Of a stretch of 64,000 nt of DNA, positions 56,980 to 64,000 are shown piece by piece. The position numbers and the translations under genes were made by a program. The stretch is taken from assembly GCF_014904815.1 (NCBI RefSeq), contig NZ_JACZFR010000047.1, positions 1 through 64,000 of the forward strand, written 5' to 3'. The notes under the pieces are model-generated. The model made no database searches, was not told the origin of the DNA, and saw only the letters and a program-made list of their open reading frames with translations. Every line of letters starts with the position of its first letter. Position 1 is the stretch's first letter. Origin of the DNA: Microbulbifer taiwanensis. Lineage in GTDB: Bacteria > Pseudomonadota > Gammaproteobacteria > Pseudomonadales > Cellvibrionaceae.

Positions 56980-57344
56980 GCGCGACCGCAACATCCCTGC
57001 CGTCGCTGTGCCTGCTCGCACTGGCCGCATTCGCGAGCCTGTACTTGGCCACACAGCGCCGCAATCTCCGGCTCGTCCGGGACATAGACCTGCCGCGGTG
57101 GCACACTCCATTGCGCTGCCTGGGCTGGGGCCTGCTGGCTACTGCCGCCGTCACGGCGGTAATCACTGGCGGCTGGGGCCCGGGACTGGTCGCACTATGT
57201 GGTGCACTGACCCTGGCGGCCTTTGTCGTAATCGGCCTGGCTAGCTACAGGCCCGAGGGACTGCTTTTTGTTCTGGCGATGGGATGCACCGGCGGATTCT
57301 GGGCTCTGGGAAAAATAGTGGTCAGTGGTATAGGCGCCGGTTAA
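56976..57344 (+). CDS. DUF3325-like membrane protein
   Basis: 122 residues with four hydrophobic stretches (SLCLLALAAFASLYLAT; GWGLLATAAVTAVITGG; LVALCGALTLAAFVVIGLA; LFVLAMGCTGGFWALG). The GTG start overlaps the PepSY stop. DUF3325 follows PepSY and DUF3649 genes in many iron loci, which supports the assignment. Function is not established. Confidence 0.8.
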   Translation: MSATATSLPSLCLLALAAFASLYLATQRRNLRLVRDIDLPRWHTPLRCLGWGLLATAAVTAVITGGWGPGLVALCGALTLAAFVVIGLASYRPEGLLFVLAMGCTGGFWALGKIVVSGIGAG

Positions 57345-57464
57345 CTGCAGGGGGGCAGGCCAGACGCCAGCAATCAGGCATTCAGTTGCCAGTCAGGTTG
57401 AAATTGGTACTCTGCCCCTTCGACTGACTACTCGATACGCAGGCAACTGCGCCGGGCATATCGC

Positions 57465-58004
57465 ATGAACAAGCAACTGCTGTTGATTCAAATCGTGCTC
57501 CTGGCAAGCACAGCAGCAGGCTGCAGTCTCGCCCCCTATCAGCCCACCCGGTCCACCAATGAATCCACTCTGCCTGAAACCCAGTCAGCAGAGCGCACAG
57601 ATACCGACCCGGTAATGGAGCGGATCTACGCTCAGTACCGGGAATGGAAAGGCACCCGGTACGCACTGGGAGGCCTGAGCAAGCGGGGCATCGACTGCTC
57701 CGGGCTGGTATATACCACTTTCCGCGATCGGCTTGGCATTCGTCTTCCCCGCACCACCGAGTACCAAGCCAGGGCCGGCAAAGCCATCAAGCGCAGCCAG
57801 CTCCGCGCAGGGGATCTGGTGTTTTTCAAAACCAGCCGCAAAGTCAGGCATGTGGGTATCTACCTGGAAGACGACCAGTTTTTTCACGCATCAACTTCAA
57901 AAGGCGTAACCATTTCGAGGCTGACCGATTACTATTGGCGGGACAAATACTGGCATGCGAGAAGGCTGGACCTGGATACCTACCCCGCGCCGATGGAAAA
58001 ATAG
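57465..58004 (+). CDS. NlpC/P60-family lipoprotein peptidase
   Basis: 179 residues. A lipoprotein signal ends at the lipobox TAAGC (Cys20). The NlpC/P60 domain has the catalytic Cys in GIDCSGLVYTTF, the first His in VRHVGIYL and the third residue His in FFHASTSKG. It should cut the peptide stems of peptidoglycan (gamma-D-Glu to meso-diaminopimelate) from the outer-membrane side, like Spr/MepS. Length is normal for Spr-type enzymes. It stands as a single gene with 120 bases upstream. Confidence 0.92.
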   Translation: MNKQLLLIQIVLLASTAAGCSLAPYQPTRSTNESTLPETQSAERTDTDPVMERIYAQYREWKGTRYALGGLSKRGIDCSGLVYTTFRDRLGIRLPRTTEYQARAGKAIKRSQLRAGDLVFFKTSRKVRHVGIYLEDDQFFHASTSKGVTISRLTDYYWRDKYWHARRLDLDTYPAPMEK

Positions 58005-58086
58005 CGCCCCATACAGGCTGCGGCGCATGAGATCGGAGGTCCCCCGGCCATGGCGGGCACGCTCCCGGACCAAACAGAATCAAGCA

Positions 58087-58473
58087 ATGAATAATGACGA
58101 ACTACAGGCCATACTCGGCCTCGACACCGAAGACCGCTTTGAGTATTTCCTCGACCTGGTGGGTGAGGAGAGAGAGGTATGGATACTGGTAAACAGCCAG
58201 GAGCACTTCCTGAAACTCCATTCCGACGAGCACGGCGGCTTCGAGTACCTGCCGGTGTGGCCCGCGGCGGAATTCGCCGCGGCCTATGCCGGCGACGACA
58301 CCGAGCTCAAGCCGAGGAGTATCCCCCTGCCCCAATTCCTGAAACGCTGGCTTCCGGGGCTGGACAGGGATGGTATCGAGATAGGGATATTCCCGGGTGG
58401 GGATAAAAGTGTGTGGATCACCGAGCCGTCAGACCTGGAGCAGGATCTCCGCGACGAGCTGTCCCGCTTCTGA
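58087..58473 (+). CDS. DUF2750 protein
   Basis: 128 residues from the ATG at 58087 (MNNDELQAILGLDTEDRF). The pattern of an acidic helical start, REVWILVNSQEHFL, EYLPVWPAAEFAAAYA and IEIGIFPGGDKSVWI is that of DUF2750, a small cytoplasmic family without known function. The frame extends upstream to 57955 but that part overlaps the previous gene and is not credible. A palindromic terminator follows. Confidence 0.8.
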   Translation: MNNDELQAILGLDTEDRFEYFLDLVGEEREVWILVNSQEHFLKLHSDEHGGFEYLPVWPAAEFAAAYAGDDTELKPRSIPLPQFLKRWLPGLDRDGIEIGIFPGGDKSVWITEPSDLEQDLRDELSRF

Positions 58474-58485
58474 AATAACTGCAAC

Positions 58486-58506
58486 GCCCCCTCGACCAGA
58501 GGGGGC
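58486..58506. terminator. Bidirectional hairpin between convergent genes
   Basis: GCCCCCTC and GAGGGGGC form a perfect eight-pair stem with a five-base loop, between the ends of the DUF2750 gene and the RND permease gene. There is no strong T run, so it is a weak terminator candidate. Confidence 0.5.
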
Positions 58507-58554
58507 CAACGCGCAGTCCCTTTTCCTGCAGCCCCCTTTTCCTGAAGCCCCAGG

Positions 58555-61500
58555 CTATCGCCCCGCGGCCGCGCGCAGCTCTTCATCGAGCCTGTCACTT
58601 TCCACCGAGCGCGGCTTGTGGAAGCGCCCCAGCCCCAGGTACACCACCGGTGTCAGGTAGAGCGTAAACAGCGCCGCCAGCCCCAGGCCACCGAACATGA
58701 CCCAGCCGATGGCGGAGCGCGCCTCGGCGCCGGGGCCGCTACTCAGGATCAGCGGCAGGCCGCCGAGCACGGTGGACAGCATCGTCATGGCAATGGGCCT
58801 GAGGCGCACCTGCGCCGCTTCGGTGACCGCATCGTAGACACTGTAACCGCGATCCCGCAGCTGGTCGGCAAACTCCACCAGCAGGATACCGTTCTTGGCC
58901 ATCAGGCCGATCAGCATGACCAATCCTATCTGCGAGAATATATTGACCGTGGTGTCGGTGAAATACAGGGCGTAAATCGCCGCGGCGAGGCCGAAGGGCA
59001 CGGTGATCATCACGATGACGGCACTGCTGATACCCTCAAACTGCGCGCACAGCACCAGGAATACCACCAGCGCCGCGATGGCATAGGTCATGGCCACTTC
59101 CTGTGAACTCTCTTCGAGGGAATCCGCCTCGCCCAGGAAGACGATGCCGATATCCCCCGGCAGTATTTCCCGGGCCAGCTGGCGCAGGTCATCCACGGCA
59201 CTGGCCAGCGGGTAGCCGGGCTCCAGGCCCGCACTGATTTCGATGGCGCGACGCTGCCCGTGGCGATCCAGTTCCGCGGCGACACTCTCCTCGCGCAGGG
59301 TCACCATGCTCGACAGGGGCAGCAGCGCGCCGCTGTCGCTTTTCACGTAGAGGTTGACCAGGTCTTCCGGGGAAGACACCGTGGTGTTGGCGGTTTCCAG
59401 CATGATGGGCACCGCCTGGTCGCCCACATTCAGGTCCACCACGTCGAGCCCGTCGACCACGGTGCGCAGTGTGGTGGCGATATTGTCCAGCGACACGCCC
59501 AGGTCCGCCGCGCGGCGGCGGTCGATTTCAATCGACAGCTGAGGCTGGGTGGGGCGATAGCTGATATCCGGCTGGTGGAGATGCGGCAGGCGGTCTTCGA
59601 TGGCCCGCGCCATCTGTCGGGATGCGGTGTAGATGCGCGCGTAGTCATTACCCACCAGCGCCACCTCGATACCGCCGCCACCGCCGCGCAGGGACAGGCT
59701 GTTGGGGCTGCTGACCCGAATACGCGCACCGGGAATGGATTGCAGCGGGCCGAGTATCTCCTCGGTCAGCGCCTGCTGTGAAACGGCGCGCGCATCCCAG
59801 GGCGCCAGCGGCAGTGTGACGCGGGCGCGGTTGGGGTCGTAGCGGCCTATCTCGGTGAGAATATCGCTGCCGTCGCCGCGGGCCACCAGGGGCCGCACCA
59901 CGTCTTCAATATATTCCGCCTGGCGGCGGATATAGTTCTGGCCAACGCCGTCCGGGCCCGTGGCATCCACACGGATCACACCGCGATCTTCCGGGGGCAG
60001 CAGCTCCTTGCCCAGTAACAGATAGAGACCGCCCGCCCCCACGGCGAGCAGCATGGCCACGGCAAAACTCAACCAGCCGTGGCGCAGGCAGGCGACCAGA
60101 CTGCGCTGGTAACCGCCGGCAATGCGCGCGCCTATCCGCGCAAGGCGATCGTACACGGGGTTCTCGCGCGCTGCGCTGTGGTCGCGGGTGATTCTCGCGG
60201 TCAGCATGGGCACCAGGGTCAGCGCCACTACCGACGACAGTGCCACCGCCGTCGCCAGTACCAGGCCGAATTCGCGGAACATGCGCCCCGCGGTGCTGGG
60301 CAGCAGGGCGATGGGTACAAATACACTCACCAGAACCGCCGTGGTGGCCAGTACGGCGAAGATCACCTGACGCGTGCCCAGTACGGCGGCGGCGCGGGCG
60401 CCCAGCCCCTGGCCGCGCAGGCGCTGGATGTTTTCCAGCACCACGATGGCATCATCCACCACCAGACCGGTGGCCAGCACTATGGCCAGCAGCGTGAGGA
60501 TATTGATGGAAAAACCCATCAGCCAGATACCCGCCAGCGTGCCCACCAGGGCAATGGGGATGGCGGTGCTGGGCACCAGGGTGGTGCGGAGATTGCCGAA
60601 GAAGAGCCAGATGGCGGCGATGACGATCAGCACCGTGTAACACAGGCTGGTGACCACCTCTTTCACCGACCCCTTGATAAAGACCGCGCGATCTTCGGTG
60701 ACGGTGATCGAGAGATTGTCGAATCGCTGGTTGAGGGCCTCGACGGCCCGGCGCACACCGGCGCTGATCTCGATGGTATTGCTCTGCGCCTGGCGCACGA
60801 CACCCAGGCCGATCACCGGCCGGTCGTTCAGGTAGACCAGCGACTGCACATCTTCCGGACCGAAAGCCACATGGGCGATATCGCCGATGCGCACGTCGCC
60901 ATCGATAATGATGTCGCGGATCTGCTCCTCAGTCACCGTCGACGCGTCGGTGCGCACCAGCAGTTGCTGGTCTTCGGAATTGAAACTGCCCGAGGGCACG
61001 TCCAGCGGCGCCTGCTCGAGCGCATCGGCGACGTCGCTGACGGAGAGCCCGAAGCTCGTCAGGCGCAGTGGGTCCAGCACCACGCGCAACACCCGCTGGC
61101 GCTGGCCGTTGATGGGCACATCGGCGACGCCGGATATCGAGATCAGCTCGGGAATGATGTCTTTTTCGATAATGTAAGTGAGTGCTTCGTCGCGCAGGCT
61201 GTCGCTGGTGACCGCCAGGTGCATGACAGGCTCTGGCCGGTCGGCCGCCTTGACCACCACCAGCTGTTCCACGTCGTCGGGCAGTTCCCGTTCGGCCTGG
61301 CTCACGGCCTCGCGCACGTCGGCCGCGGCGGTGTCCAGGTCTACATTGGAATTGAACTCGATATGGATGCGGAAATTGTTTTCCTCACTGGAGGACTCGA
61401 TATGGCGAATGCCGGAGACCCGCGCCACGGCCCCCTCGACGATACTCGTCACTTCCGAGTCCATGGTCTCCGGCGATGCGCCGGGCATTTCCCCGCGCAC

Positions 61501-61710
61501 GGACACTATCGGCACATCCACGTCCGGCAGCTCGCGCACCTCCACCGCGCTGAAAGCGGCGATACCGGCGATGGCGATCAACAGGTTCAGCACCAGCACC
61601 AGCACCGGTCGGCGGATCGCCATTGAGGCCAGGTCGGCCCGACCGGCCTGCTGCGGGGCGCTGCCTGTGGAACTGTCCGCGGAACTGGCGGCGGTATGCT
61701 TGTCACTCAT
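58555..61710 (-). CDS. RND efflux permease (HAE1/AcrB-like)
   Basis: 1,051 residues, the usual length, with 12 membrane helices and two large periplasmic loops. The proton-relay acid pair is visible in helix 4 (ATGLVVDDAIVVLENIQR), and the second half has GLVMLIGLMAKNGILLVEFA. N-terminal signal-like region: residues 20-50 hold the first helix (PVLVLVLNLLIAIAGIAAFSAV). It should pump drugs or other amphiphiles with the adaptor encoded directly upstream (three bases apart) and a shared TolC. Substrates are unknown; the MexF/VexF-like branch is likely. Confidence 0.93.
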   Translation of the reverse strand: MSDKHTAASSADSSTGSAPQQAGRADLASMAIRRPVLVLVLNLLIAIAGIAAFSAVEVRELPDVDVPIVSVRGEMPGASPETMDSEVTSIVEGAVARVSGIRHIESSSEENNFRIHIEFNSNVDLDTAAADVREAVSQAERELPDDVEQLVVVKAADRPEPVMHLAVTSDSLRDEALTYIIEKDIIPELISISGVADVPINGQRQRVLRVVLDPLRLTSFGLSVSDVADALEQAPLDVPSGSFNSEDQQLLVRTDASTVTEEQIRDIIIDGDVRIGDIAHVAFGPEDVQSLVYLNDRPVIGLGVVRQAQSNTIEISAGVRRAVEALNQRFDNLSITVTEDRAVFIKGSVKEVVTSLCYTVLIVIAAIWLFFGNLRTTLVPSTAIPIALVGTLAGIWLMGFSINILTLLAIVLATGLVVDDAIVVLENIQRLRGQGLGARAAAVLGTRQVIFAVLATTAVLVSVFVPIALLPSTAGRMFREFGLVLATAVALSSVVALTLVPMLTARITRDHSAARENPVYDRLARIGARIAGGYQRSLVACLRHGWLSFAVAMLLAVGAGGLYLLLGKELLPPEDRGVIRVDATGPDGVGQNYIRRQAEYIEDVVRPLVARGDGSDILTEIGRYDPNRARVTLPLAPWDARAVSQQALTEEILGPLQSIPGARIRVSSPNSLSLRGGGGGIEVALVGNDYARIYTASRQMARAIEDRLPHLHQPDISYRPTQPQLSIEIDRRRAADLGVSLDNIATTLRTVVDGLDVVDLNVGDQAVPIMLETANTTVSSPEDLVNLYVKSDSGALLPLSSMVTLREESVAAELDRHGQRRAIEISAGLEPGYPLASAVDDLRQLAREILPGDIGIVFLGEADSLEESSQEVAMTYAIAALVVFLVLCAQFEGISSAVIVMITVPFGLAAAIYALYFTDTTVNIFSQIGLVMLIGLMAKNGILLVEFADQLRDRGYSVYDAVTEAAQVRLRPIAMTMLSTVLGGLPLILSSGPGAEARSAIGWVMFGGLGLAALFTLYLTPVVYLGLGRFHKPRSVESDRLDEELRAAAGR

Positions 61711-61713
61711 GGC

Positions 61714-62778
61714 TTACAGCTCCGCAAGGCTGCTGACCGGCAGCCCCTCGCGCATGCGCTGGGTGCCCTCCGTCACCACAGATTGCCCCTCGCCCAGGGG
61801 CGAATCCACCAGTATCACCCCCTGCAGGCGCTGCACGACGGTGGCGGGCACCCGCTTCGCCGCGCCCTGCTCCACCGCCCATACAAAGGCACCGTCGTTA
61901 CCCCACTGCAGTGCCACTTCCGGCACCACCGGATAGCGTCCGGCGACCATGGTCAGGGTGACGCGGAAGCTCATGCCCGGGCGCAGCCGGTCTTCGCTGT
62001 TGTCCACCCGCGCGCGCACGGCGAAGGTGCGTGTCCGGGGATCGACACGGCTGTCGATATCCAGCACTTCTCCCCGATGTTCAGGACTGCCGTTGGCCCA
62101 GGTGGAAACCGAGACCGCCTGTTGTTCCTCTATCTGCCCGAGAAACAGTTCCGGCACCTGGAAGGTGACCAGCAGGCTGGTGCGATCATCGATGGTGGTA
62201 ATCGCCGTGGAAGGGGCCACCTGGGCACCGGGGTCTAGATCGGTGATGCCGACAAAACCGTCAAAAGGCGCCTCCACAGAGCGGTAATCCAGTGCCACCC
62301 GGGCCCGGTCGAGGTTGAGTCGGGCGCGCTCGACCGCACTGCGCGCGTCGTCCAGCGCGCTCTCGGTAATCGTGCCCGCGCCCTTGGTGCGCTGGTAGCG
62401 GCCGTGCAATCGCTCGGCGTCCTGCAACTCGACCCGCGCCAGCTCTAGGGCCAGGCGCTGGTCGCGGTCGTCCAGGCGCACAATGGTCTGGCCGGCCTCG
62501 ACCCTGTCACCGGTCTTGAAGGCAACCTCCACGACTTCGCCGCTCACCTCCGGGTAGAGCGTCACGCTCTTGCCCGCCCGCGACGTACCCACCGCCTGAA
62601 TCTGCACCCTGCGCGGCTGCCAGGTCACGGCCTCGGTCACCACCGCCTGCGGCGTGGACACCGAACGCGCCGAAACCGCGCTTTGCTCCGATTCGCAACC
62701 GGCGAGGAGGCTCAGGACGGCACAGACAGCGCCAAAGACCGCGCCGCGGCAGAAATGCCCGGATATTACTGCTTTCAA
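61714..62778 (-). CDS. RND efflux adaptor lipoprotein
   Basis: 354 residues. The signal ends at a lipobox (LSLLAGCE, Cys near 28), so the mature protein is lipid-anchored. Lipoyl halves (SGEVVEVAFKTGDRVEAGQ; SVEAPFDGFVGITDLDPGAQV) flank a short helical hairpin, then beta-barrel sequence. It lies three bases before the permease gene and forms the pump with it. No outer-membrane component is adjacent. Confidence 0.92.
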   Translation of the reverse strand: MKAVISGHFCRGAVFGAVCAVLSLLAGCESEQSAVSARSVSTPQAVVTEAVTWQPRRVQIQAVGTSRAGKSVTLYPEVSGEVVEVAFKTGDRVEAGQTIVRLDDRDQRLALELARVELQDAERLHGRYQRTKGAGTITESALDDARSAVERARLNLDRARVALDYRSVEAPFDGFVGITDLDPGAQVAPSTAITTIDDRTSLLVTFQVPELFLGQIEEQQAVSVSTWANGSPEHRGEVLDIDSRVDPRTRTFAVRARVDNSEDRLRPGMSFRVTLTMVAGRYPVVPEVALQWGNDGAFVWAVEQGAAKRVPATVVQRLQGVILVDSPLGEGQSVVTEGTQRMREGLPVSSLAEL

Positions 62779-62901
62779 GGTGACTCCAGTCTACTCGAGG
62801 TGTCGATGCCAAAGGGGATGCTCCCAAGCTTACTGGTTCGCATTTGCGATTGCTATTGAGCGGGAATGCAAGACGCGTAAAGATATGTAACTTCCATTGC
62901 C

Positions 62902-63513
62902 ATGACACTGATAACGCGCTCGATCGGCTCCAGCGCCGAAGTCGCGGCGGCCGACAGCAGGAACAATACATTGCCTCAAAAGTACCTCCGCACTGGCCCC
63001 AACCAATCCGGCGGGGGATTGAAAATCACCCTGCTCACACACCAGCGCGAACTCGACCGCAAGACCAATACCGGCGCGCTGGCCCTGCAGCTCTGCGGCG
63101 ACCTGGTGGAGCGCCGGGTCTGGGCGCGCCGCGAACCGGACCGGGCACTGCTGGACAGCATTGAACGCGGCGAAGCCGCACTGGTTTACCCCACTGCGGA
63201 GTCGACACCGGCCCCGCCGGAAGACTTTGCACAGCTGATACTGATCGACGCCACCTGGCAGGAGGCGCGCAAAATCTATAACCACAGCCCCTACCTGCAG
63301 ACTGCACCCCGCGTGTCCCTCGAATCCGCCGCCTCCAGCTACCGCCTGAGACGCAACCAGCCGGATGGCGGCCTGTGTACCGCCGAGTGCGTGATCGAGA
63401 TATTGCGCAGCCACGGCGAGGACACTGCGGCGGAGCGGCTGGAAGCGGCCTTTATGGAGTTCAACCTGGACCCCGGACTCAAGGCTGACAAGGGTAGGCA
63501 TTCACCCGAATAG
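62902..63513 (+). CDS. DTW-domain protein (tRNA aminocarboxypropyltransferase type)
   Basis: 203 residues. The DTW block is LILIDATWQEARKIYNHSPYL, followed by SSYRLRRNQPDGGLCTAECV; KITLLTHQRELDRKTNTGAL is the family opening. TapT-type relatives add an aminocarboxypropyl group to a uridine of tRNA using S-adenosylmethionine. The N-terminal cysteine cluster of TapT is not present, so this is a short form or an uncertain start; a TTG near 63027 would begin exactly at KITLL. Confidence 0.82.
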   Translation: MTLITRSIGSSAEVAAADSRNNTLPQKYLRTGPNQSGGGLKITLLTHQRELDRKTNTGALALQLCGDLVERRVWARREPDRALLDSIERGEAALVYPTAESTPAPPEDFAQLILIDATWQEARKIYNHSPYLQTAPRVSLESAASSYRLRRNQPDGGLCTAECVIEILRSHGEDTAAERLEAAFMEFNLDPGLKADKGRHSPE

Positions 63514-63557
63514 CCTTCCCTGTACAATACCGCGATACCAATAAAAGCGAGCCGACC

Positions 63558-64000
63558 ATGCGCTGCAAAACCGCTCTGGCACTGCTGCTGGCCTTCTCCT
63601 CGATTGCCCAGGCGAAAGAGCTGGCAATCACCTTCGATGATGCACCCAGGTCAGCCAATGGTTTTTTTGATGGCCCCACACGCGCAAAGACGCTGCTGGC
63701 AGAGTTGCAGAGGCACAAGATAGCGCAGGTGGCCTTTTTCTCGGTGAGCCAGAAGCTGGACCGGGAGGGCATGCAGCGACTGCAGGCCTACAGCGACGCA
63801 GGCCATATCATTGCCAACCACACCCATTCACACCCCGACTTCAACCAGCTGAGCCTGCTGGAATACACGGACAACGTCGACAGAGCCGACGAGCTGCTGA
63901 GTGACTTCCCGACTTTCAGGAAGTGGTTCCGCTACCCCTATCTGAGAGAGGGCGATACCCAAGTCAAGCGGGACGGCATGCGGGCGTATCTGCAGGAAAA
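63558..64000 (+). CDS. Polysaccharide deacetylase, N-terminal part
   Basis: 147 codons are visible before the right edge. A signal peptide (ALALLLAFSSIAQA) is followed by the NodB fold: AITFDDAPR with the catalytic and metal-binding Asp pair, and NHTHSHPDFNQL with the two metal-binding His. FRYPYLREG is the next conserved block. It should remove acetyl groups from a polysaccharide in the periplasm or outside; chitin or peptidoglycan relatives are possible. The rest is outside the window. Confidence 0.9.
   Translation, partial: MRCKTALALLLAFSSIAQAKELAITFDDAPRSANGFFDGPTRAKTLLAELQRHKIAQVAFFSVSQKLDREGMQRLQAYSDAGHIIANHTHSHPDFNQLSLLEYTDNVDRADELLSDFPTFRKWFRYPYLREGDTQVKRDGMRAYLQE

Noticed and set aside
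60079-61626. A long plus-strand open frame of 515 codons opposite the RND permease
   Set aside because: Its product is full of His, Gln, Gly and Asp without any family resemblance, as expected from the antisense of a GC-rich gene.
1-64000. CRISPR arrays, tRNA or rRNA genes
   Set aside because: No regular repeat-spacer pattern, cloverleaf or rRNA-like stretch was found on reading; a covariance-model scan would be decisive.

Overview
The window suggests a marine-type gammaproteobacterium, possibly from the Cellvibrionales/Microbulbifer neighbourhood. This rests on family content (LytTR with an acyltransferase, TonB receptor with PepSY/DUF3649/DUF3325, RND pump, DUF2750) and is inference; no ribosomal RNA or marker gene is present to fix it. 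Two blocks differ clearly in base composition: positions 1 to about 41,000 are AT-richer and carry one large biosynthetic cluster, while 43,900 to 64,000 are GC-rich and look like ordinary chromosome. A decayed IS21-type element (41,083-43,394) lies at the junction.

Region 1 (1-40,510) is a set of 13 genes, all on the minus strand, for a nonribosomal lipopeptide. In the order of transcription: an 815-807 aa MacB/FtsX-type permease, a MacA/HlyD-type adaptor and a LolD/MacB-type ATPase; a PaaK-like adenylate-forming ligase and a SufS-like cysteine desulfurase, overlapping by 10 bp; a penicillin-acylase (PvdQ-like) Ntn hydrolase; a SyrD/PvdE-like ABC exporter; a PAPS sulfotransferase; a CmlA-like diiron beta-hydroxylase; a 5,449 aa synthetase (FAAL-ACP-C-A-T-C-A-T-E-C-A-T-C-A-T); a SyrP-like Fe(II)/2-oxoglutarate hydroxylase; a 2,742 aa synthetase (C-A-T-E-C-A-T); and the start of a third synthetase that leaves the window. 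Specificity codes read by eye suggest acyl-Gly-(His-like, D)-Gly-(Asp-like)-D-Ser-(Val-like)-..., continuing outside. The exporter, acylase and tripartite-pump set parallels pyoverdine maturation: an acylated precursor exported to the periplasm, deacylated there and pumped out. Two unrelated beta-hydroxylases, a sulfotransferase and the sulfurase/ligase pair predict an unusually decorated product. An iron-chelating role is plausible (beta-OH-Asp and possibly beta-OH-His) but unproven. No thioesterase, MbtH protein or dedicated regulator is seen inside the window.

Region 2 (40,511-43,665) is non-coding sequence with short palindromic repeats followed by the degenerate IS21-type element.

Region 3 (43,666-64,000) holds a spermidine-synthase-like protein, an alpha/beta hydrolase, a cation/proton antiporter with a TrkA-N domain, a glutamine-synthetase-family ligase, a DUF4124 protein, a divergent acyltransferase/LytTR pair, a Fur-box-preceded TonB siderophore receptor with DUF3649-PepSY-DUF3325, an NlpC/P60 lipoprotein, a DUF2750 protein, an RND permease with its adaptor lipoprotein, a DTW-domain protein and the start of a polysaccharide deacetylase. 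The iron-uptake locus is on the opposite strand and in the other base-composition block, so a link to the peptide cluster is only a possibility.
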